64,000 nt of DNA from Mesorhizobium sp. (GTDB lineage: Bacteria > Pseudomonadota > Alphaproteobacteria > Rhizobiales > Rhizobiaceae). The stretch spans positions 137,465 to 201,464 of the forward strand of contig SAQG01000006.1 in NCBI GenBank assembly GCA_004020315.1, read 5' to 3'. The notes beneath the pieces are model-generated. The model was not told the DNA's origin. It saw only the letters and a list, made by a program, of their open reading frames with translations, and searched no databases. Position 1 is the first letter of the stretch. Each line of letters begins with the position of its first letter. Shown piece by piece: positions 40,097-49,929 of the stretch. The translations under genes and the position numbers were made by a program.

Positions 40097-40966
40097 CTAT
40101 GCCAGCATCTGCGCGCTGGCGGTCCTGTCGACCCCGCGATGGGGCGGGTTGAACAGATTGCTCTCCTGCTCGTAAGTCCAGACCTTGAACAGGCTGAGCC
40201 GGTGCGGGCCGAAACTGTGCAGCAGCGGCACGTCGGTCGCGTCGCGGCCGCACGCGATGACGACGCGGCCGATCCTTGGCATGTTGTGGCGGGGGTCGAA
40301 GGTGTACCATTTGCCGTCGAGAAACACTTCCAGCCACGCCGAAAAATCCATCGGTGCCGGGTCGACCGGTACGCCGATGTCGCCGAGATAACCGTTCACG
40401 TAGCGGGCGGGGATGTTCATGCAGCGGCAGAGCGTGATCGCCAGATGAGCGAAGTCGCGGCAGACTCCGACGCGCTCCTCATGCGCCTGCGCCGCCGTGC
40501 GGGTTGAGCGCGCATAGCCGTAACCGAACGACAGACGGTTGTGGACATAGTCGACGATCGCCTGCACCCGCGCCCAGCCGGATGGAACAGGCCCGAAAAC
40601 CTGCCAGGCCAGATCGCTGAGATGATCGGTCTCGCAATAGCGACTGCCGAGCAGATAGCAGAGCACATCGTCGGGCAACTCCGCCACCGGCACTTCCCTG
40701 GCCAGCGTGTTGACCTCGTCGGTCTCACCGCTGTCCTCGACGACCGCGTCGTAAAGAATGCGAAAGCTGCCGCCAGGTGCTATGAAGCGGCGGCAGGTGT
40801 TGCCATAAAGATCGTGATAGAGCCTGGTTGGCACGGAAGGCGAGGTCAGCACGCGCGTCTGCCGCTTGATGTCCGCCTGGCGGTCCCTGTGAATCTCGAG
40901 CAGCGAAATCACCGGCGTGGCGGCAACGCATTCGATGGCGATTTCGTAGCCGAGGCGGATCAGCAT
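40097..40966 (-). CDS. Transglutaminase-like (papain-fold) protein
   Basis: A 289-residue protein. An N-terminal beta domain (MLIRLGYEIAIECVAATPVI) precedes a transglutaminase-like core with HNRLSFGYGYARSTRTAAQA, the catalytic-Cys segment VGVCRDFAHLAITLCRCMNI and PARYVNGYLGD. The Asp region is DGKWYTFDPRHN. The usual catalytic-His position (HAW) reads FSAW here, so the triad appears altered. Family members are usually proteases or of unknown function. The ATG at 40966 is the natural start. It is divergent from the HAD gene across 179 bp. Confidence 0.85.
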   Translation of the reverse strand: MLIRLGYEIAIECVAATPVISLLEIHRDRQADIKRQTRVLTSPSVPTRLYHDLYGNTCRRFIAPGGSFRILYDAVVEDSGETDEVNTLAREVPVAELPDDVLCYLLGSRYCETDHLSDLAWQVFGPVPSGWARVQAIVDYVHNRLSFGYGYARSTRTAAQAHEERVGVCRDFAHLAITLCRCMNIPARYVNGYLGDIGVPVDPAPMDFSAWLEVFLDGKWYTFDPRHNMPRIGRVVIACGRDATDVPLLHSFGPHRLSLFKVWTYEQESNLFNPPHRGVDRTASAQMLA

Positions 40967-41145
40967 CGTGTTCTCGTCACGAAAGTTCTCCCGTCATGAA
41001 AAGACAGCGCTGGTCAACGCCGGGGGACAGGTAGCGGTTCCCGGCGGTTGCCGAAAACGCAGTCTTGTGCCTTCCCATGCAGCCGACGCGACGTTACGGT
41101 CGAGCAACGTGCTTTGATCTTCCGAAACAACCCCCGGGACAGCAG

Positions 41146-41811
41146 ATGTTCGCAGGCAGAAAATTCGCAGCCTTCCTTTTCGACATGGACGGCACGGTGG
41201 TCAATTCGATTGCCGCGGCAGAAAGGGTCTGGGCAGATTGGGCACACCGGCAAGGTCTCGACGTTGCCGCATTCCTGCCGACGATCCATGGCGTGCGGGC
41301 GATCGAGACCATCACTCGGCTGGCGCTTCCAGGCGTCGACCCGATGTACGAAGCCGATGCGCTTCTGCGGGCCGAGGCGGCCGATATGGACGGCATCCTC
41401 CCGATCGCCGGCGCAGCGGCGTTTCTGGCGTCGCTGCCGCCCGAGCGCTGGGCCATTGTCACTTCCGCGCCGCGCGAGCTGGCTCTCCTGCGCATCGCGG
41501 CCGCCGGCATCCCGCTTCCCGCCATCCTCGTCGCGGCCGAGGACGTTTCCCGTGGGAAGCCGGCGCCGGATTGCTTCCGGCTGGCGGCCGAGCGGCTGGG
41601 GGTCGATGGGCGCGACTGCCTGGTTTTCGAAGATGCGCCCGCCGGCATATCGGCGGCCGAGGCCGCGGGAGCTACGGTCGTGGTGATCAGCGCAACGCAC
41701 CAGCATCCGCTGCAGACGCCGCATGCGGTGATCGCCGGCTATGACGCGATCGGCGTCACCGTCGACGACCGCGGCTGGATCGCCATCGAGCCGGAGCGCG
41801 CCGCGGCTTAG
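41146..41811 (+). CDS. HAD-superfamily phosphatase
   Basis: A 221-residue HAD hydrolase, beta-phosphoglucomutase-like subgroup. Motif I is FLFDMDGTVVNS (nucleophile Asp), motif II IVTSAPRELALL, motif III the Lys in SRGKPAPDCFRLAAERLG, and motif IV VFEDAPAGISAAEAAG. A helical cap lies between motifs I and II. Such enzymes dephosphorylate sugar phosphates; GPP-, YfbT- or DOG-type activity is possible but not resolved. I chose ATG 41146 (MFAGRKFAAF), preceded by GGGACAGC. The stop codon is the first base of repeat A copy 2. Confidence 0.88.
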   Translation: MFAGRKFAAFLFDMDGTVVNSIAAAERVWADWAHRQGLDVAAFLPTIHGVRAIETITRLALPGVDPMYEADALLRAEAADMDGILPIAGAAAFLASLPPERWAIVTSAPRELALLRIAAAGIPLPAILVAAEDVSRGKPAPDCFRLAAERLGVDGRDCLVFEDAPAGISAAEAAGATVVVISATHQHPLQTPHAVIAGYDAIGVTVDDRGWIAIEPERAAA

Positions 41812-41954
41812 GGTATGTTGAGATTCAGCTCAGGCCGAGCCGGAGTCGAAGACGAGCGCGAAGCGACCAGACCAGCGGGGGTCCGAGAAACCGGAACGGA
41901 GCGTGAGAAGCGCAGGAATCCGCTATTCGCAGGTCGGCTGAACATCAACATGCC
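41811..41954. repeat. Palindromic repeat family A, copy 2
   Basis: A ~144-bp element homologous to 33983-34125. It begins GGGTATGTTGAGATTCAGCT and ends with the near reverse complement GGCTGAACATCAACATGCC. It exactly fills the gap between two convergent genes: its first base is the last base of the HAD stop codon, and its right end abuts the DUF1674 stop codon. The interior shares GAACGGAGCGTGAGAAGCGC-like and GCTATTCGCAGG segments with copy 1 but carries a different insertion. Confidence 0.85.
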
Positions 41955-42194
41955 TTAGAAATCGCTGGTCAGGCCCTTGACCTCCCAATCGCCATAGCGG
42001 CCGGGTTCCCTGCCGCCACGGCCGCCGATCTCCTTTGGCACCGCGGCTTCCTGCCGTCGATAGTGTTCGCGCCGTGCTTCCGCTTCCGCCAAAGCGCGGC
42101 GGGCTGCCGGCGCCAGCGTCTTTTGCGGCGCGTCGTGACCGGGGCCGGCGTTTGTATTACTGGTTTCGCCTGTTTTATTGGTTTCGTCGATCAT
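41955..42194 (-). CDS. DUF1674 / SDHAF4-like protein
   Basis: A 79-residue protein. The diagnostic C-terminus is GGRGGREPGRYGDWEVKGLT ending SDF, preceded by a charged helix (RRALAEAEARREHYRRQ). This is the DUF1674 family, homologous to mitochondrial succinate dehydrogenase assembly factor 4, which helps flavinated SdhA during complex II assembly. I chose ATG 42194 (MIDETNKTGE); upstream in-frame sequence is not conserved in character. It is divergent from htpX across 124 bp and convergent with the HAD gene. Confidence 0.85.
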   Translation of the reverse strand: MIDETNKTGETSNTNAGPGHDAPQKTLAPAARRALAEAEARREHYRRQEAAVPKEIGGRGGREPGRYGDWEVKGLTSDF

Positions 42195-42318
42195 GCGATA
42201 TTCCCGGCGGATTGAAACAGGGCCCAATTGAAACAGGGGCACACGTTTCCCATCATATAGCGATGAGCCGACAAGGATCGACCCTTTTTCCGCAGCGGCG
42301 GCAGAAACGGAGCAGACA

Positions 42319-43326
42319 ATGAACACACTTCGCACCGCCATGCTTTTGGCAGCGATGACCGCGCTGTTCATGGGCGTCGGCTATCTGATCGGCGGATCGG
42401 GCGGCATGGTGATCGCCTTGCTGATTGCCGCCGCTATGAACCTGTTCAGCTATTGGAACGCCGATAAGATGGTGCTGTCGATGAACCGCGCCGTCGAGGT
42501 CGACGAAAGGAACGCGCCGGAATACTACGCCATCGTGCAGAGCCTCGCCAGACAGGCCGGCCTGCCGATGCCGAAAACCTATCTGATCGACAACCCGCAG
42601 CCCAACGCTTTCGCCACCGGTCGCAACCCGCAGAATGCCGCGGTCGCCGCCACCACCGGACTGTTGCAGCAACTGTCCCATGAGGAGGTCGCGGCTGTCA
42701 TGGCGCACGAGCTCGCCCATGTGCAGCACCGCGATACGCTGACCATGACGATCGTCGCCACGCTTGCCGGCGCGATCTCGATGCTCGGCAATTTCGCCTT
42801 CTTTTTCGGCGGCAACCGCGACAACAACAATTCCTTTGGCATTATCGGCGTGCTGGTGGCGATGATCGTGGCGCCCTTTGCCGCGATGATCGTGCAGATG
42901 GCGGTCAGCCGCACCCGCGAATACGAGGCCGACCGGCGCGGCGCCGAGATCTGTGGCCAGCCGCTTTGGCTTGCCTCGGCCCTTGACAAGATCGCTCGCG
43001 GCGCCGAACGCATCCGCAACCCGGATGCCGAGCGCAATCCGGCGACCGCCCACCTCTTCATCATCAATCCTCTTTCCGGCGAGCGCATGGACAGCCTGTT
43101 TTCCACCCACCCGAGCACCGACAACCGCATCGCGGCCCTGCAGGCGATGGCGCGGGATATGGCATCCGCCCCCGAGCAGCCGCGAGCCCCGATGCCGCGG
43201 CAGGCGGACGGGCAGCGCCCGTCGGGCCCGTGGGAGAAGGCAGCCGAGCAGCCGGCGCAACCGGCCAGGCCGAAATCCAATCCCTGGGGCCGCAATCCGA
43301 GCGGACCCAAGGGACCGTGGTCGTGA
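42319..43326 (+). CDS. htpX: Membrane zinc metalloprotease HtpX
   Basis: A 335-residue M48 peptidase. Two N-terminal hydrophobic segments (about 7-22 and 26-42) are followed by the zinc motif [20 protein letters not shown] (HELAH). Two further membrane segments lie around residues 145-200, and the third ligand is in [12 protein letters not shown]. HtpX degrades misfolded membrane proteins together with FtsH. The C-terminal ~55 residues are a Pro/Arg-rich extension ([17 protein letters not shown]), variable in rhizobia. The stop overlaps rsmB as GTGA, so translation is coupled. Confidence 0.95.
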   Translation: MNTLRTAMLLAAMTALFMGVGYLIGGSGGMVIALLIAAAMNLFSYWNADKMVLSMNRAVEVDERNAPEYYAIVQSLARQAGLPMPKTYLIDNPQPNAFATGRNPQNAAVAATTGLLQQLSHEEVAAVMAHELAHVQHRDTLTMTIVATLAGAISMLGNFAFFFGGNRDNNNSFGIIGVLVAMIVAPFAAMIVQMAVSRTREYEADRRGAEICGQPLWLASALDKIARGAERIRNPDAERNPATAHLFIINPLSGERMDSLFSTHPSTDNRIAALQAMARDMASAPEQPRAPMPRQADGQRPSGPWEKAAEQPAQPARPKSNPWGRNPSGPKGPWS

Positions 43327-44717
43327 GCGAAGCGAAACGCCGGCACCGAATTTCAGGCGATCATGAAAACGATGCAGCGAGCCCCGGCGAGCCCGTCGCC
43401 GGCCTTGCCGCGCGCAAGGCCGCGGCACGGCTGCTTGCCGCCGTCATCGATGCGAGGACGCCGCTCGACGGGCTGACCGACCACGAGAACGGCCATCCGC
43501 AATACAAGGCGCTCGACCTGCGCGACCGGGCGCTGGTGCGCGCCATACTGGTCACTGCGCTGCGCTTCCGCATGACCATATCAAGGTTGCTGGCCCGTCG
43601 CCTGGAAAAGCCGCTGCCACCCAATGCCACCGCGCTCTCGCATATTCTGCATGTAGCAGCGGCGCAGATCCTGTTCCTCGATATTCCCGACAGCGCCGCA
43701 GTCGACCTTGCCGTGACCCACGCCAAGTCCGATCCGCGCACGGTGCGCTTCTCCGGTCTTGTCAACGGCGTGCTGCGCACGCTGGCACGGTCCAAGCAAG
43801 CCGAGCTGGCTGCAGCGCTTGCCGCTACCGACGAAGCGCCGAAATGGTTTTCCGACCGGCTGAAAGCCGCCTATGGCACTGAGAAAGCCAGGCAAATTCT
43901 CGCTGCTCACAGGTACGAGGCGCCGGTCGACTTCACGGTCAAGTCCGATCCTGCGCTGTGGGCCGAGCGGCTCGGCGGCATCGTGCTGCCGACCGGCACG
44001 GTGCGCGTGGAGAAACTCAGCGCCTCCGTTACCGAACTGCCCGGGTTCGAAGACGGCGCCTGGTGGGTTCAGGATGCCGCCGCCAGCCTTCCGGCCCGGC
44101 TCTTCGGCGACGTGAGGGGTTTGCGCGTCGCCGATCTCTGTGCTGCCCCTGGCGGCAAGACCGCTCAGCTCATTCTCGGCGGCGCCGAGGTCACCGCGAT
44201 TGATTCCTCGAAGAACCGGTTGGCGCGGCTCTTGCAGAATCTCGAGCGGCTTGGTTTGTCCGCAGAGATCGTCCAGGCCGATCTGCTCAAATACGAGCCG
44301 GAACAACTGTTCGACGCCGTCCTCCTCGATGCGCCCTGCTCCTCGACCGGCACGGTGCGGCGGCATCCCGACGTGCCTTGGACGAAGACGGCGGCCGACA
44401 TCGAAAAACTCGCCGATCTGCAGCGAAGGCTGCTCGCCCGCGCCGTCACCCTGGTCAGGCCCGGCGGGCGCATCGTCTTTTCCAACTGTTCGCTCGACCC
44501 GCTCGAAGGCGAGGCGCTTCACCGCGCCTTCCTCGCCGGGACGGCTGATATCGTCGACGATCCGCTCCGCCCAGGCGAGATCGCCGGCATCGATCCGTTC
44601 CTGACGCCGCAAGGTACGCTGCGCACCACGCCCGCAGATCTCGAACTCGGCTCACCCGAACGGTCCGGCCTGGACGGCTTCTTCGCCGCCCGCATGCGCA
44701 GGGCCGGCTACCGCTGA
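43323..44717 (+). CDS. rsmB: 16S rRNA (cytosine-5)-methyltransferase, RsmB family
   Basis: A 464-residue protein. An N-terminal NusB-like RNA-binding domain ([20 protein letters not shown]) precedes a Rossmann methyltransferase. [15 protein letters not shown] binds SAM. The two cysteines are in [18 protein letters not shown] (catalytic motif IV region) and [12 protein letters not shown] (motif VI). RsmB methylates C967 of 16S rRNA in E. coli. I chose GTG 43323, overlapping the htpX stop as GTGA, since the frame upstream lies in htpX. The length fits the family. Confidence 0.93.
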   Translation: MSEAKRRHRISGDHENDAASPGEPVAGLAARKAAARLLAAVIDARTPLDGLTDHENGHPQYKALDLRDRALVRAILVTALRFRMTISRLLARRLEKPLPPNATALSHILHVAAAQILFLDIPDSAAVDLAVTHAKSDPRTVRFSGLVNGVLRTLARSKQAELAAALAATDEAPKWFSDRLKAAYGTEKARQILAAHRYEAPVDFTVKSDPALWAERLGGIVLPTGTVRVEKLSASVTELPGFEDGAWWVQDAAASLPARLFGDVRGLRVADLCAAPGGKTAQLILGGAEVTAIDSSKNRLARLLQNLERLGLSAEIVQADLLKYEPEQLFDAVLLDAPCSSTGTVRRHPDVPWTKTAADIEKLADLQRRLLARAVTLVRPGGRIVFSNCSLDPLEGEALHRAFLAGTADIVDDPLRPGEIAGIDPFLTPQGTLRTTPADLELGSPERSGLDGFFAARMRRAGYR

Positions 44718-44850
44718 AAATTTGTCGAGCATTTTAGGAAGAATCCTGCGGAAAACAGGCTGAACGCCAAGGCCTCCATGGAATTCACCTTCGCATAAGT
44801 TCTTGAATCATATAAGCTTGTCTTCGGGTTGAGGGCTATGAGGAGGGCTT

Positions 44851-46575
44851 TTGGCGATCGCTGCCGGCAGCACGACGCGTCTATGGACGCTTGTCGCGAA
44901 GGAGTTCTGGCGCAAGACGCGCCGGCGCCTGCGTGCCGGGCCGATCTATCGCTGGCGCTATTCCGGCCGCACGCCGGAACGGGTGTTGATCGCTCCGCCG
45001 GACCTGCGCCTGGCCGACCCGCAGATCGCGCTCGAGATCTATTATGGCCGCTATCCGCTGTCGGGACATCTGGTCGAGACCGGCGGCAAGTCGCCCTTCC
45101 AGATCGCCGTGGCCAATCCGGGCTGGCAAAAGGCCCTGCACGGCTTCCGCTGGCTGCGCCATATGCGCGCCGCCGGCACCGAGCTTGCCGCAGCCAATGC
45201 CCGCGCGCTGGTCTCCGATTGGATCGCCTTGCATGGCAGCAATATTTCCGGCGTCGCCTGGGAGCCGGGCACGACGGCTAAGCGCGTCATTGCCTGGCTG
45301 CAGCATTCCTCGGTGGTGCTGCAGGGCGCTGAATTTCCCTTCTACCGGGCGTTCCTGAAATCGCTGGCCATTCAGATCCGCTATCTCAGGGCGATGGCAC
45401 GCGAGATGCCGGACGGCAAGGACAGGCTGCGCGCCCGCATCGCGCTTGCCTTTGCCGCTCTGTCATTGCCGGCGCCGGCATCGGCGCTGCGCGGTGCGAC
45501 CCGCAACCTCGCCGACGAGCTCGACCGTCAGATTCTGCCGGATGGCGGCCATATTTCCCGCAATCCGATGGCCGTGCTTGAAATCCTCGCCGACCTTCTG
45601 CCGTTGCGCCAGACCTATGCCAATCAAGCCGAAACGCCGCCGGCGGCGCTGATGGGCGCCATCGACCGCATGCTGCCGGCGCTGCGCTTCTTTCGCCACC
45701 AGGACGGCAGCCTTGCCCGCTTCAACGGCATGGGCGCGACCATCCACGACCGCATCGCCACCATTCTGCGCCACGACGACACCGCCGGCGCGCCGTTGCT
45801 GCACGCGCCGCATTCGGGCTACGAGCGCCTCTCCATGGGCGGCGTCACCGTGATCGCCGATACCGGCCCGCCGCCGCCCATCGATGTTTCCAACGCGGCG
45901 CACGCCGGATGCCTGGCCTTCGAGATGTCCTCCGGCCGCCAGCACTATATCGTCAACGCCGGCGTGGACACTTATGGCGCCGCCGAATTCCGGCCGCTTG
46001 CCCGCGCCACGGCCGCCCATTCCACCGCCACTATCAACGACACCTCGTCGGCGCGTTTCAGCCACTCGCTGCGCGTCAACGATCTGCTCGGCACGCCGTT
46101 GATCGGCGGCCCGCAGCATGTGCCTTGCAAGCGCACCGACCAGCAAGGCAGCCAGGGTTTTCTGGCCCGCCACGACGGCTATGTAGCGCGCTTCGGCTTC
46201 CTGCATGAGCGCGAACTGAAATTGTCGACGAACGGCAATGTGCTCGCCGGCAGGGATCGCTTTCTGCGGCCTGGCGGCGCGGCCATCCGCAACAACGGCC
46301 GCGATCTCGTCACGGTACGCTTCCACATCCATCCCGACATAGGCCTGCTCCAGGATGAGCACGACCGCCTGGTGCTGACCGCCGAACAGGCCGACACATG
46401 GGTGTTCACCTGCACCGAGGTGGCGCCCGAGGTCGAGGAATCCATCTATTTCGCCGGTCTTGGCGGCCCGCGCCGCAGCCGGCAGATCGTGCTGGCCTTC
46501 AAGGCATCGGAGGTTTCCGAAGTCCATTGGCAACTGACGCGAACGGCCATCGCCGGTCATTCGGCAAAAAGCTGA
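44851..46575 (+). CDS. Heparinase II/III-like protein
   Basis: A 574-residue protein. An N-terminal alpha-helical toroid (up to about residue 290) precedes a C-terminal beta-rich heparinase II/III domain with AGCLAFEMSSGRQHYIVNAG, HSTATINDTSSARF and HDGYVARFGFLHERELKLS. Family enzymes are polysaccharide lyases for uronate-containing chains; the substrate here is unknown and no signal peptide is apparent. Start: TTG 44851, with GAGGAGGG just upstream. The rsmB-heparinase-purH order is conserved in rhizobia, so a cell-envelope role is likelier than glycosaminoglycan use. Confidence 0.87.
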   Translation: MAIAAGSTTRLWTLVAKEFWRKTRRRLRAGPIYRWRYSGRTPERVLIAPPDLRLADPQIALEIYYGRYPLSGHLVETGGKSPFQIAVANPGWQKALHGFRWLRHMRAAGTELAAANARALVSDWIALHGSNISGVAWEPGTTAKRVIAWLQHSSVVLQGAEFPFYRAFLKSLAIQIRYLRAMAREMPDGKDRLRARIALAFAALSLPAPASALRGATRNLADELDRQILPDGGHISRNPMAVLEILADLLPLRQTYANQAETPPAALMGAIDRMLPALRFFRHQDGSLARFNGMGATIHDRIATILRHDDTAGAPLLHAPHSGYERLSMGGVTVIADTGPPPPIDVSNAAHAGCLAFEMSSGRQHYIVNAGVDTYGAAEFRPLARATAAHSTATINDTSSARFSHSLRVNDLLGTPLIGGPQHVPCKRTDQQGSQGFLARHDGYVARFGFLHERELKLSTNGNVLAGRDRFLRPGGAAIRNNGRDLVTVRFHIHPDIGLLQDEHDRLVLTAEQADTWVFTCTEVAPEVEESIYFAGLGGPRRSRQIVLAFKASEVSEVHWQLTRTAIAGHSAKS

Positions 46576-46702
46576 GACTGCGGCTGGCAGCGGCGAATGG
46601 TCCGAGCCTGGAGCAAAGGATGCTCTGGTAGCTTGATTTCCGGTCGCCATGTGCTACGGCGCGCGGACACTTTCCCAACCAGCCGTGAAAGGCCACCAGC
46701 CC

Positions 46703-48319
46703 ATGGCCGTCGCCGCCAAGAACATTCCCGCGCCCGACCTCGTTCCCGTGCGTCGCGCGCTGCTCTCCGTCTTCGACAAAACCGGGCTCATCGATCTCGC
46801 GCGGGCCCTCGCCGCGGCCGGTGTCGAGCTGGTCTCCACCGGCGGCACGGCAAAGGCGATCGCTGAGGCAGGCATGGCCGTGCGCGATGTCTCCGACCTC
46901 ACCGGCTTTCCAGAGATCATGGACGGCCGCGTCAAGACGCTGCATCCGTCCGTGCACGGCGCGCTGCTTGGCGTGCGCGACGATCCCGAACACGCCGCGG
47001 CAATGCGCGATCATGGCATTGAGCCGATCGATCTCGTCGTTTCCAATCTCTACCCTTTCGAGGATGTCCGCCGTTCCGGCGCCGCTTACGCCTCGATCGT
47101 CGAGAACATCGACATAGGCGGCCCGGCGATGATCCGCGCCGCCGCCAAAAACCACGCCTATGTCGCCATCGTCACCGATCCTGAGGACTATGCCTCGGTG
47201 CTCAACGCACTAGAGATGAATTTCGGCTCGCTCTCACTGGATTTCCGCAAGAAGCTGGCGGCCAAGGCTTTCGCCCGCACCGCCACCTATGATGCGGCGA
47301 TTTCCGGCTGGTTCGCCGAGGCGCTGGAGATCGAGCATCCCACCTGGCGCGCCTTCGGCGGCAGGCTGGACCAGGTGATGCGCTACGGCGAGAACCCGCA
47401 CCAGAGCGCCGGCTTCTACGTCGATGGCGACAAGCGGCCGGGCGTCGCGACGGCGCGCCAGCTTCAGGGCAAGCAGCTTTCCTACAACAACATCAACGAC
47501 ACCGATGCCGCCTTCGAACTGGTCGGCGAGTTCGATCCGGCCCGCTCCGCCACTGTGGCCATCATCAAGCACGCCAACCCGTGCGGCGTCGCCGAAGGCG
47601 CTTCGCTGAAGGCGGCCTACGCCAAGGCGCTTGCCTGCGACCCTGTCTCGGCTTTCGGCGGCATTGTCGCGATGAACCGCACCCTCGATGCCGAAGCCGC
47701 CGAAGAGATCGTCAAAACTTTCACCGAGGTCATCATCGCGCCGGGCGCCTCGGAAGAAGCAATCCGCATCCTCGCCGCCAAGAAGAATCTGCGCTTGCTT
47801 GTCACCGGCGGCCTGCCCGATCCGCGCACGGCCGGCTCCACTGTGAAATCCGTTTCCGGCGGGTTGCTCGTCCAGGGCCGCGACAATGCGGTGGTCGATG
47901 ACCTCGACCTGAAAGTGGTGACCAGGCGCGCGCCAACGCCGGCCGAGATGGCCGATCTCAAATTCGCTTTCCGCGTCGCAAAGCACGTCAAGTCGAACGC
48001 CATCGTCTATGTCAAAGACGCTGCCACCGTCGGCATCGGCGCCGGCCAGATGAGCCGGGTCGATTCCTCGCGCATCGCCGCGCGCAAGGCGCTCGATGCG
48101 GCCGAGGCTGCCGGCCTGGCCGAGCCGCTGACCAAAAATTCTGTCGTCGCCTCGGATGCCTTTTTCCCGTTCGCCGACGGGCTGCTGTATGCGATCGAAG
48201 CCGGTGCCACCGCCGTCATCCAGCCGGGCGGCTCGATGCGCGACGACGATGTCATCGCCGCCGCCGACGAGCACGGCATCGCCATGGTCTTTACCGGCGT
48301 CAGGCATTTCAGGCATTGA
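46703..48319 (+). CDS. purH: Bifunctional AICAR formyltransferase / IMP cyclohydrolase
   Basis: A 538-residue protein. The N-terminal IMP cyclohydrolase part contains [31 protein letters not shown] and the pair of segments [18 protein letters not shown]. The C-terminal AICAR transformylase part has [20 protein letters not shown], the catalytic [13 protein letters not shown] and [20 protein letters not shown]. It catalyses the last two steps of IMP synthesis. I chose ATG 46703 ([11 protein letters not shown]). A palindromic repeat begins 4 bp after the stop and probably ends transcription. Confidence 0.97.
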   Translation: MAVAAKNIPAPDLVPVRRALLSVFDKTGLIDLARALAAAGVELVSTGGTAKAIAEAGMAVRDVSDLTGFPEIMDGRVKTLHPSVHGALLGVRDDPEHAAAMRDHGIEPIDLVVSNLYPFEDVRRSGAAYASIVENIDIGGPAMIRAAAKNHAYVAIVTDPEDYASVLNALEMNFGSLSLDFRKKLAAKAFARTATYDAAISGWFAEALEIEHPTWRAFGGRLDQVMRYGENPHQSAGFYVDGDKRPGVATARQLQGKQLSYNNINDTDAAFELVGEFDPARSATVAIIKHANPCGVAEGASLKAAYAKALACDPVSAFGGIVAMNRTLDAEAAEEIVKTFTEVIIAPGASEEAIRILAAKKNLRLLVTGGLPDPRTAGSTVKSVSGGLLVQGRDNAVVDDLDLKVVTRRAPTPAEMADLKFAFRVAKHVKSNAIVYVKDAATVGIGAGQMSRVDSSRIAARKALDAAEAAGLAEPLTKNSVVASDAFFPFADGLLYAIEAGATAVIQPGGSMRDDDVIAAADEHGIAMVFTGVRHFRH

Positions 48320-48323
48320 GCGC

Positions 48324-48456
48324 CTCACCCTCCCCCTAGTGGGGAGGGTCGGCGAACGATCTTTGCGAAGCAAAGTTCGTGAGACGGGGTGGGGGAGCGC
48401 CGCCCCCACCCCGCTCCGCTTCGCGGATCGACCCTCCCCACAAGGGGGAGGGTGAG
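48324..48456. repeat. Palindromic repeat B between convergent purH and an MFS gene
   Basis: A 133-bp near-perfect palindrome. The left end is CTCACCCTCCCCCTAGTGGG and the right end its reverse complement (ending GGGGGAGGGTGAG). Inner arms include GGGGTGGGGG against CCCCCACCCC. It fills the gap between the stop codons of two convergent genes, 4 bp after purH and 1 bp before the MFS stop. It is a rhizobial-type dispersed repeat likely to act as a bidirectional terminator. Confidence 0.85.
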
Positions 48457-48457
48457 C

Positions 48458-49837
48458 TCACTCCGCCGGCCGGTTGTCTGCCGGATACGGCGTGCGGATC
48501 AGGATCGCCAAGCCGACGCCGAGGAACAGCACGATTGCCGCCATGCCCAGCCGCGACGAGCCGCTGGCCAAGGTAATCGTGGCCACCATGAATGGCGCGG
48601 CAAAACTGGTCGCCCGCCCGGCCAGCGCATAAATGCCGAAATAGCGGCCTGATTCGGCAGCCGTGACGCTGCGCGCCATGTAGGAGCGCGACGACGCCTG
48701 CACCGGCCCGAAGGCAAGCCCGATCAGCAGACCGAAAAAGATATAGGCTTTTTCGGCCGGTGTACCGAACAAGCCGCCGCTATCGGCTCCGGGCATCATC
48801 CAGGCACCGAACAGCGTGTAGCCCGGCCCGGTCGAGACGATGCCGATCGTGGCGATGCTGAGCAGGACAAGTGAAATCATCACTATGGTCTTGGAGCCGA
48901 GCGCCACGTCGAGGCGTGCGGCAACCAGGCAGCCGACGATGGCGACGACGTTGAGGATGATGCCGAACAGGCCGATCTCGGTGATCGACCAATGGAACAT
49001 CGCCGCCGCAAAGGCACCGCCCAGAGCAAGCAACGCATTGACGCCATCTTGATAGATCATGCGGGCGACGAGAAAGCGGAAGATGCCGCTGCGCTTGCGT
49101 ATTTCGCCCAGCGTCGATTTCAGTTCCGACAGTCCCTCGCGCACCGCCGGTCGAAGGGGAATGCCCTTCACCGCATCGGGCGTGAAGAAGAACATTGGCA
49201 GGATGAACAGGAGATACCAGGCCGCTGCCAGGGGTCCGGTCGCCCGTGCGTCCTCGCCGAGCTTCGGATCGAGCGCGAGGACCGGGTCGAGGCCGACGAT
49301 GGTCTTGCCGGTTTCCGGCGAACTGGCCATGAAGGCGACGACGAAGATCAGCGCGATCATGCCGCCGAGATAGCCAAGACCCCAGGCCATGTTCGAGATC
49401 CGGCCGATTTCGCTCTTCGGCACCAGACGCGGCATCATCGAATCGTTGAAAACCGTCGAGAATTCCGCTGCGACCGAGGCCAGTGAGAAGAACAGCACGA
49501 CCAGGAAAAGGTTTGAACCGGGAGCAGCAAACCACAGCAGGCAAAGACTGGTGATCTTGATCGCTGCGAAAAGTGCGATCCACGGTTTTCGCGGGCCGGT
49601 CTGATCGGCGATCGAGCCGAGGATCGGCGACAGAACGGCGATGGCCAGACCCGCCGCGGCGATGCCGTAACCCCACGCCGCCTGGCCCATTTCCGGATCG
49701 CTCGCCATGCGCGAGACGAAGTAGGGGCCGAAGATGAAGGTGGTGATGACCGTGAAGAACGGCTGCGCCGCCCAGTCGAACAGCATCCATCCCCAGATGC
49801 CGCGTTCCGGCGCTCGCTGCACTGCTACCTCGGCCAT
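48458..49837 (-). CDS. MFS transporter, Atg22/UMF1-like
   Basis: A 459-residue membrane protein with about 12 predicted helices. WGWMLFDWAAQPFFTVITTF near the N-terminus, FNDSMMPRLVPKSEIGRISN and AWGLGYLGGMIALIF are typical of the Atg22-like (UMF1) group, whose eukaryotic member exports amino acids from the vacuole. The bacterial substrate is unknown. The ATG at 49837 follows GGGAGGG at 5-nt spacing. It is monocistronic, ending at palindromic repeat B and starting about 90 bp from the NAD-GDH stop codon. Confidence 0.88.
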   Translation of the reverse strand: MAEVAVQRAPERGIWGWMLFDWAAQPFFTVITTFIFGPYFVSRMASDPEMGQAAWGYGIAAAGLAIAVLSPILGSIADQTGPRKPWIALFAAIKITSLCLLWFAAPGSNLFLVVLFFSLASVAAEFSTVFNDSMMPRLVPKSEIGRISNMAWGLGYLGGMIALIFVVAFMASSPETGKTIVGLDPVLALDPKLGEDARATGPLAAAWYLLFILPMFFFTPDAVKGIPLRPAVREGLSELKSTLGEIRKRSGIFRFLVARMIYQDGVNALLALGGAFAAAMFHWSITEIGLFGIILNVVAIVGCLVAARLDVALGSKTIVMISLVLLSIATIGIVSTGPGYTLFGAWMMPGADSGGLFGTPAEKAYIFFGLLIGLAFGPVQASSRSYMARSVTAAESGRYFGIYALAGRATSFAAPFMVATITLASGSSRLGMAAIVLFLGVGLAILIRTPYPADNRPAE

Positions 49838-49929
49838 ATGCCCTCCCACGAACGCGGCCCCGAACCGGGGCACCGCGCCGCTCTATAGCGCAGTTCCTGC
49901 CGGCAATCCCGCGCGATGTGGAAAACTTC

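Noticed and set aside
46576..46702. Possible purine (ZTP/pfl) riboswitch before purH
   Set aside because: The 127-bp interval lacks the conserved pfl core sequences and a plausible pairing scheme; no other riboswitch could be fitted.
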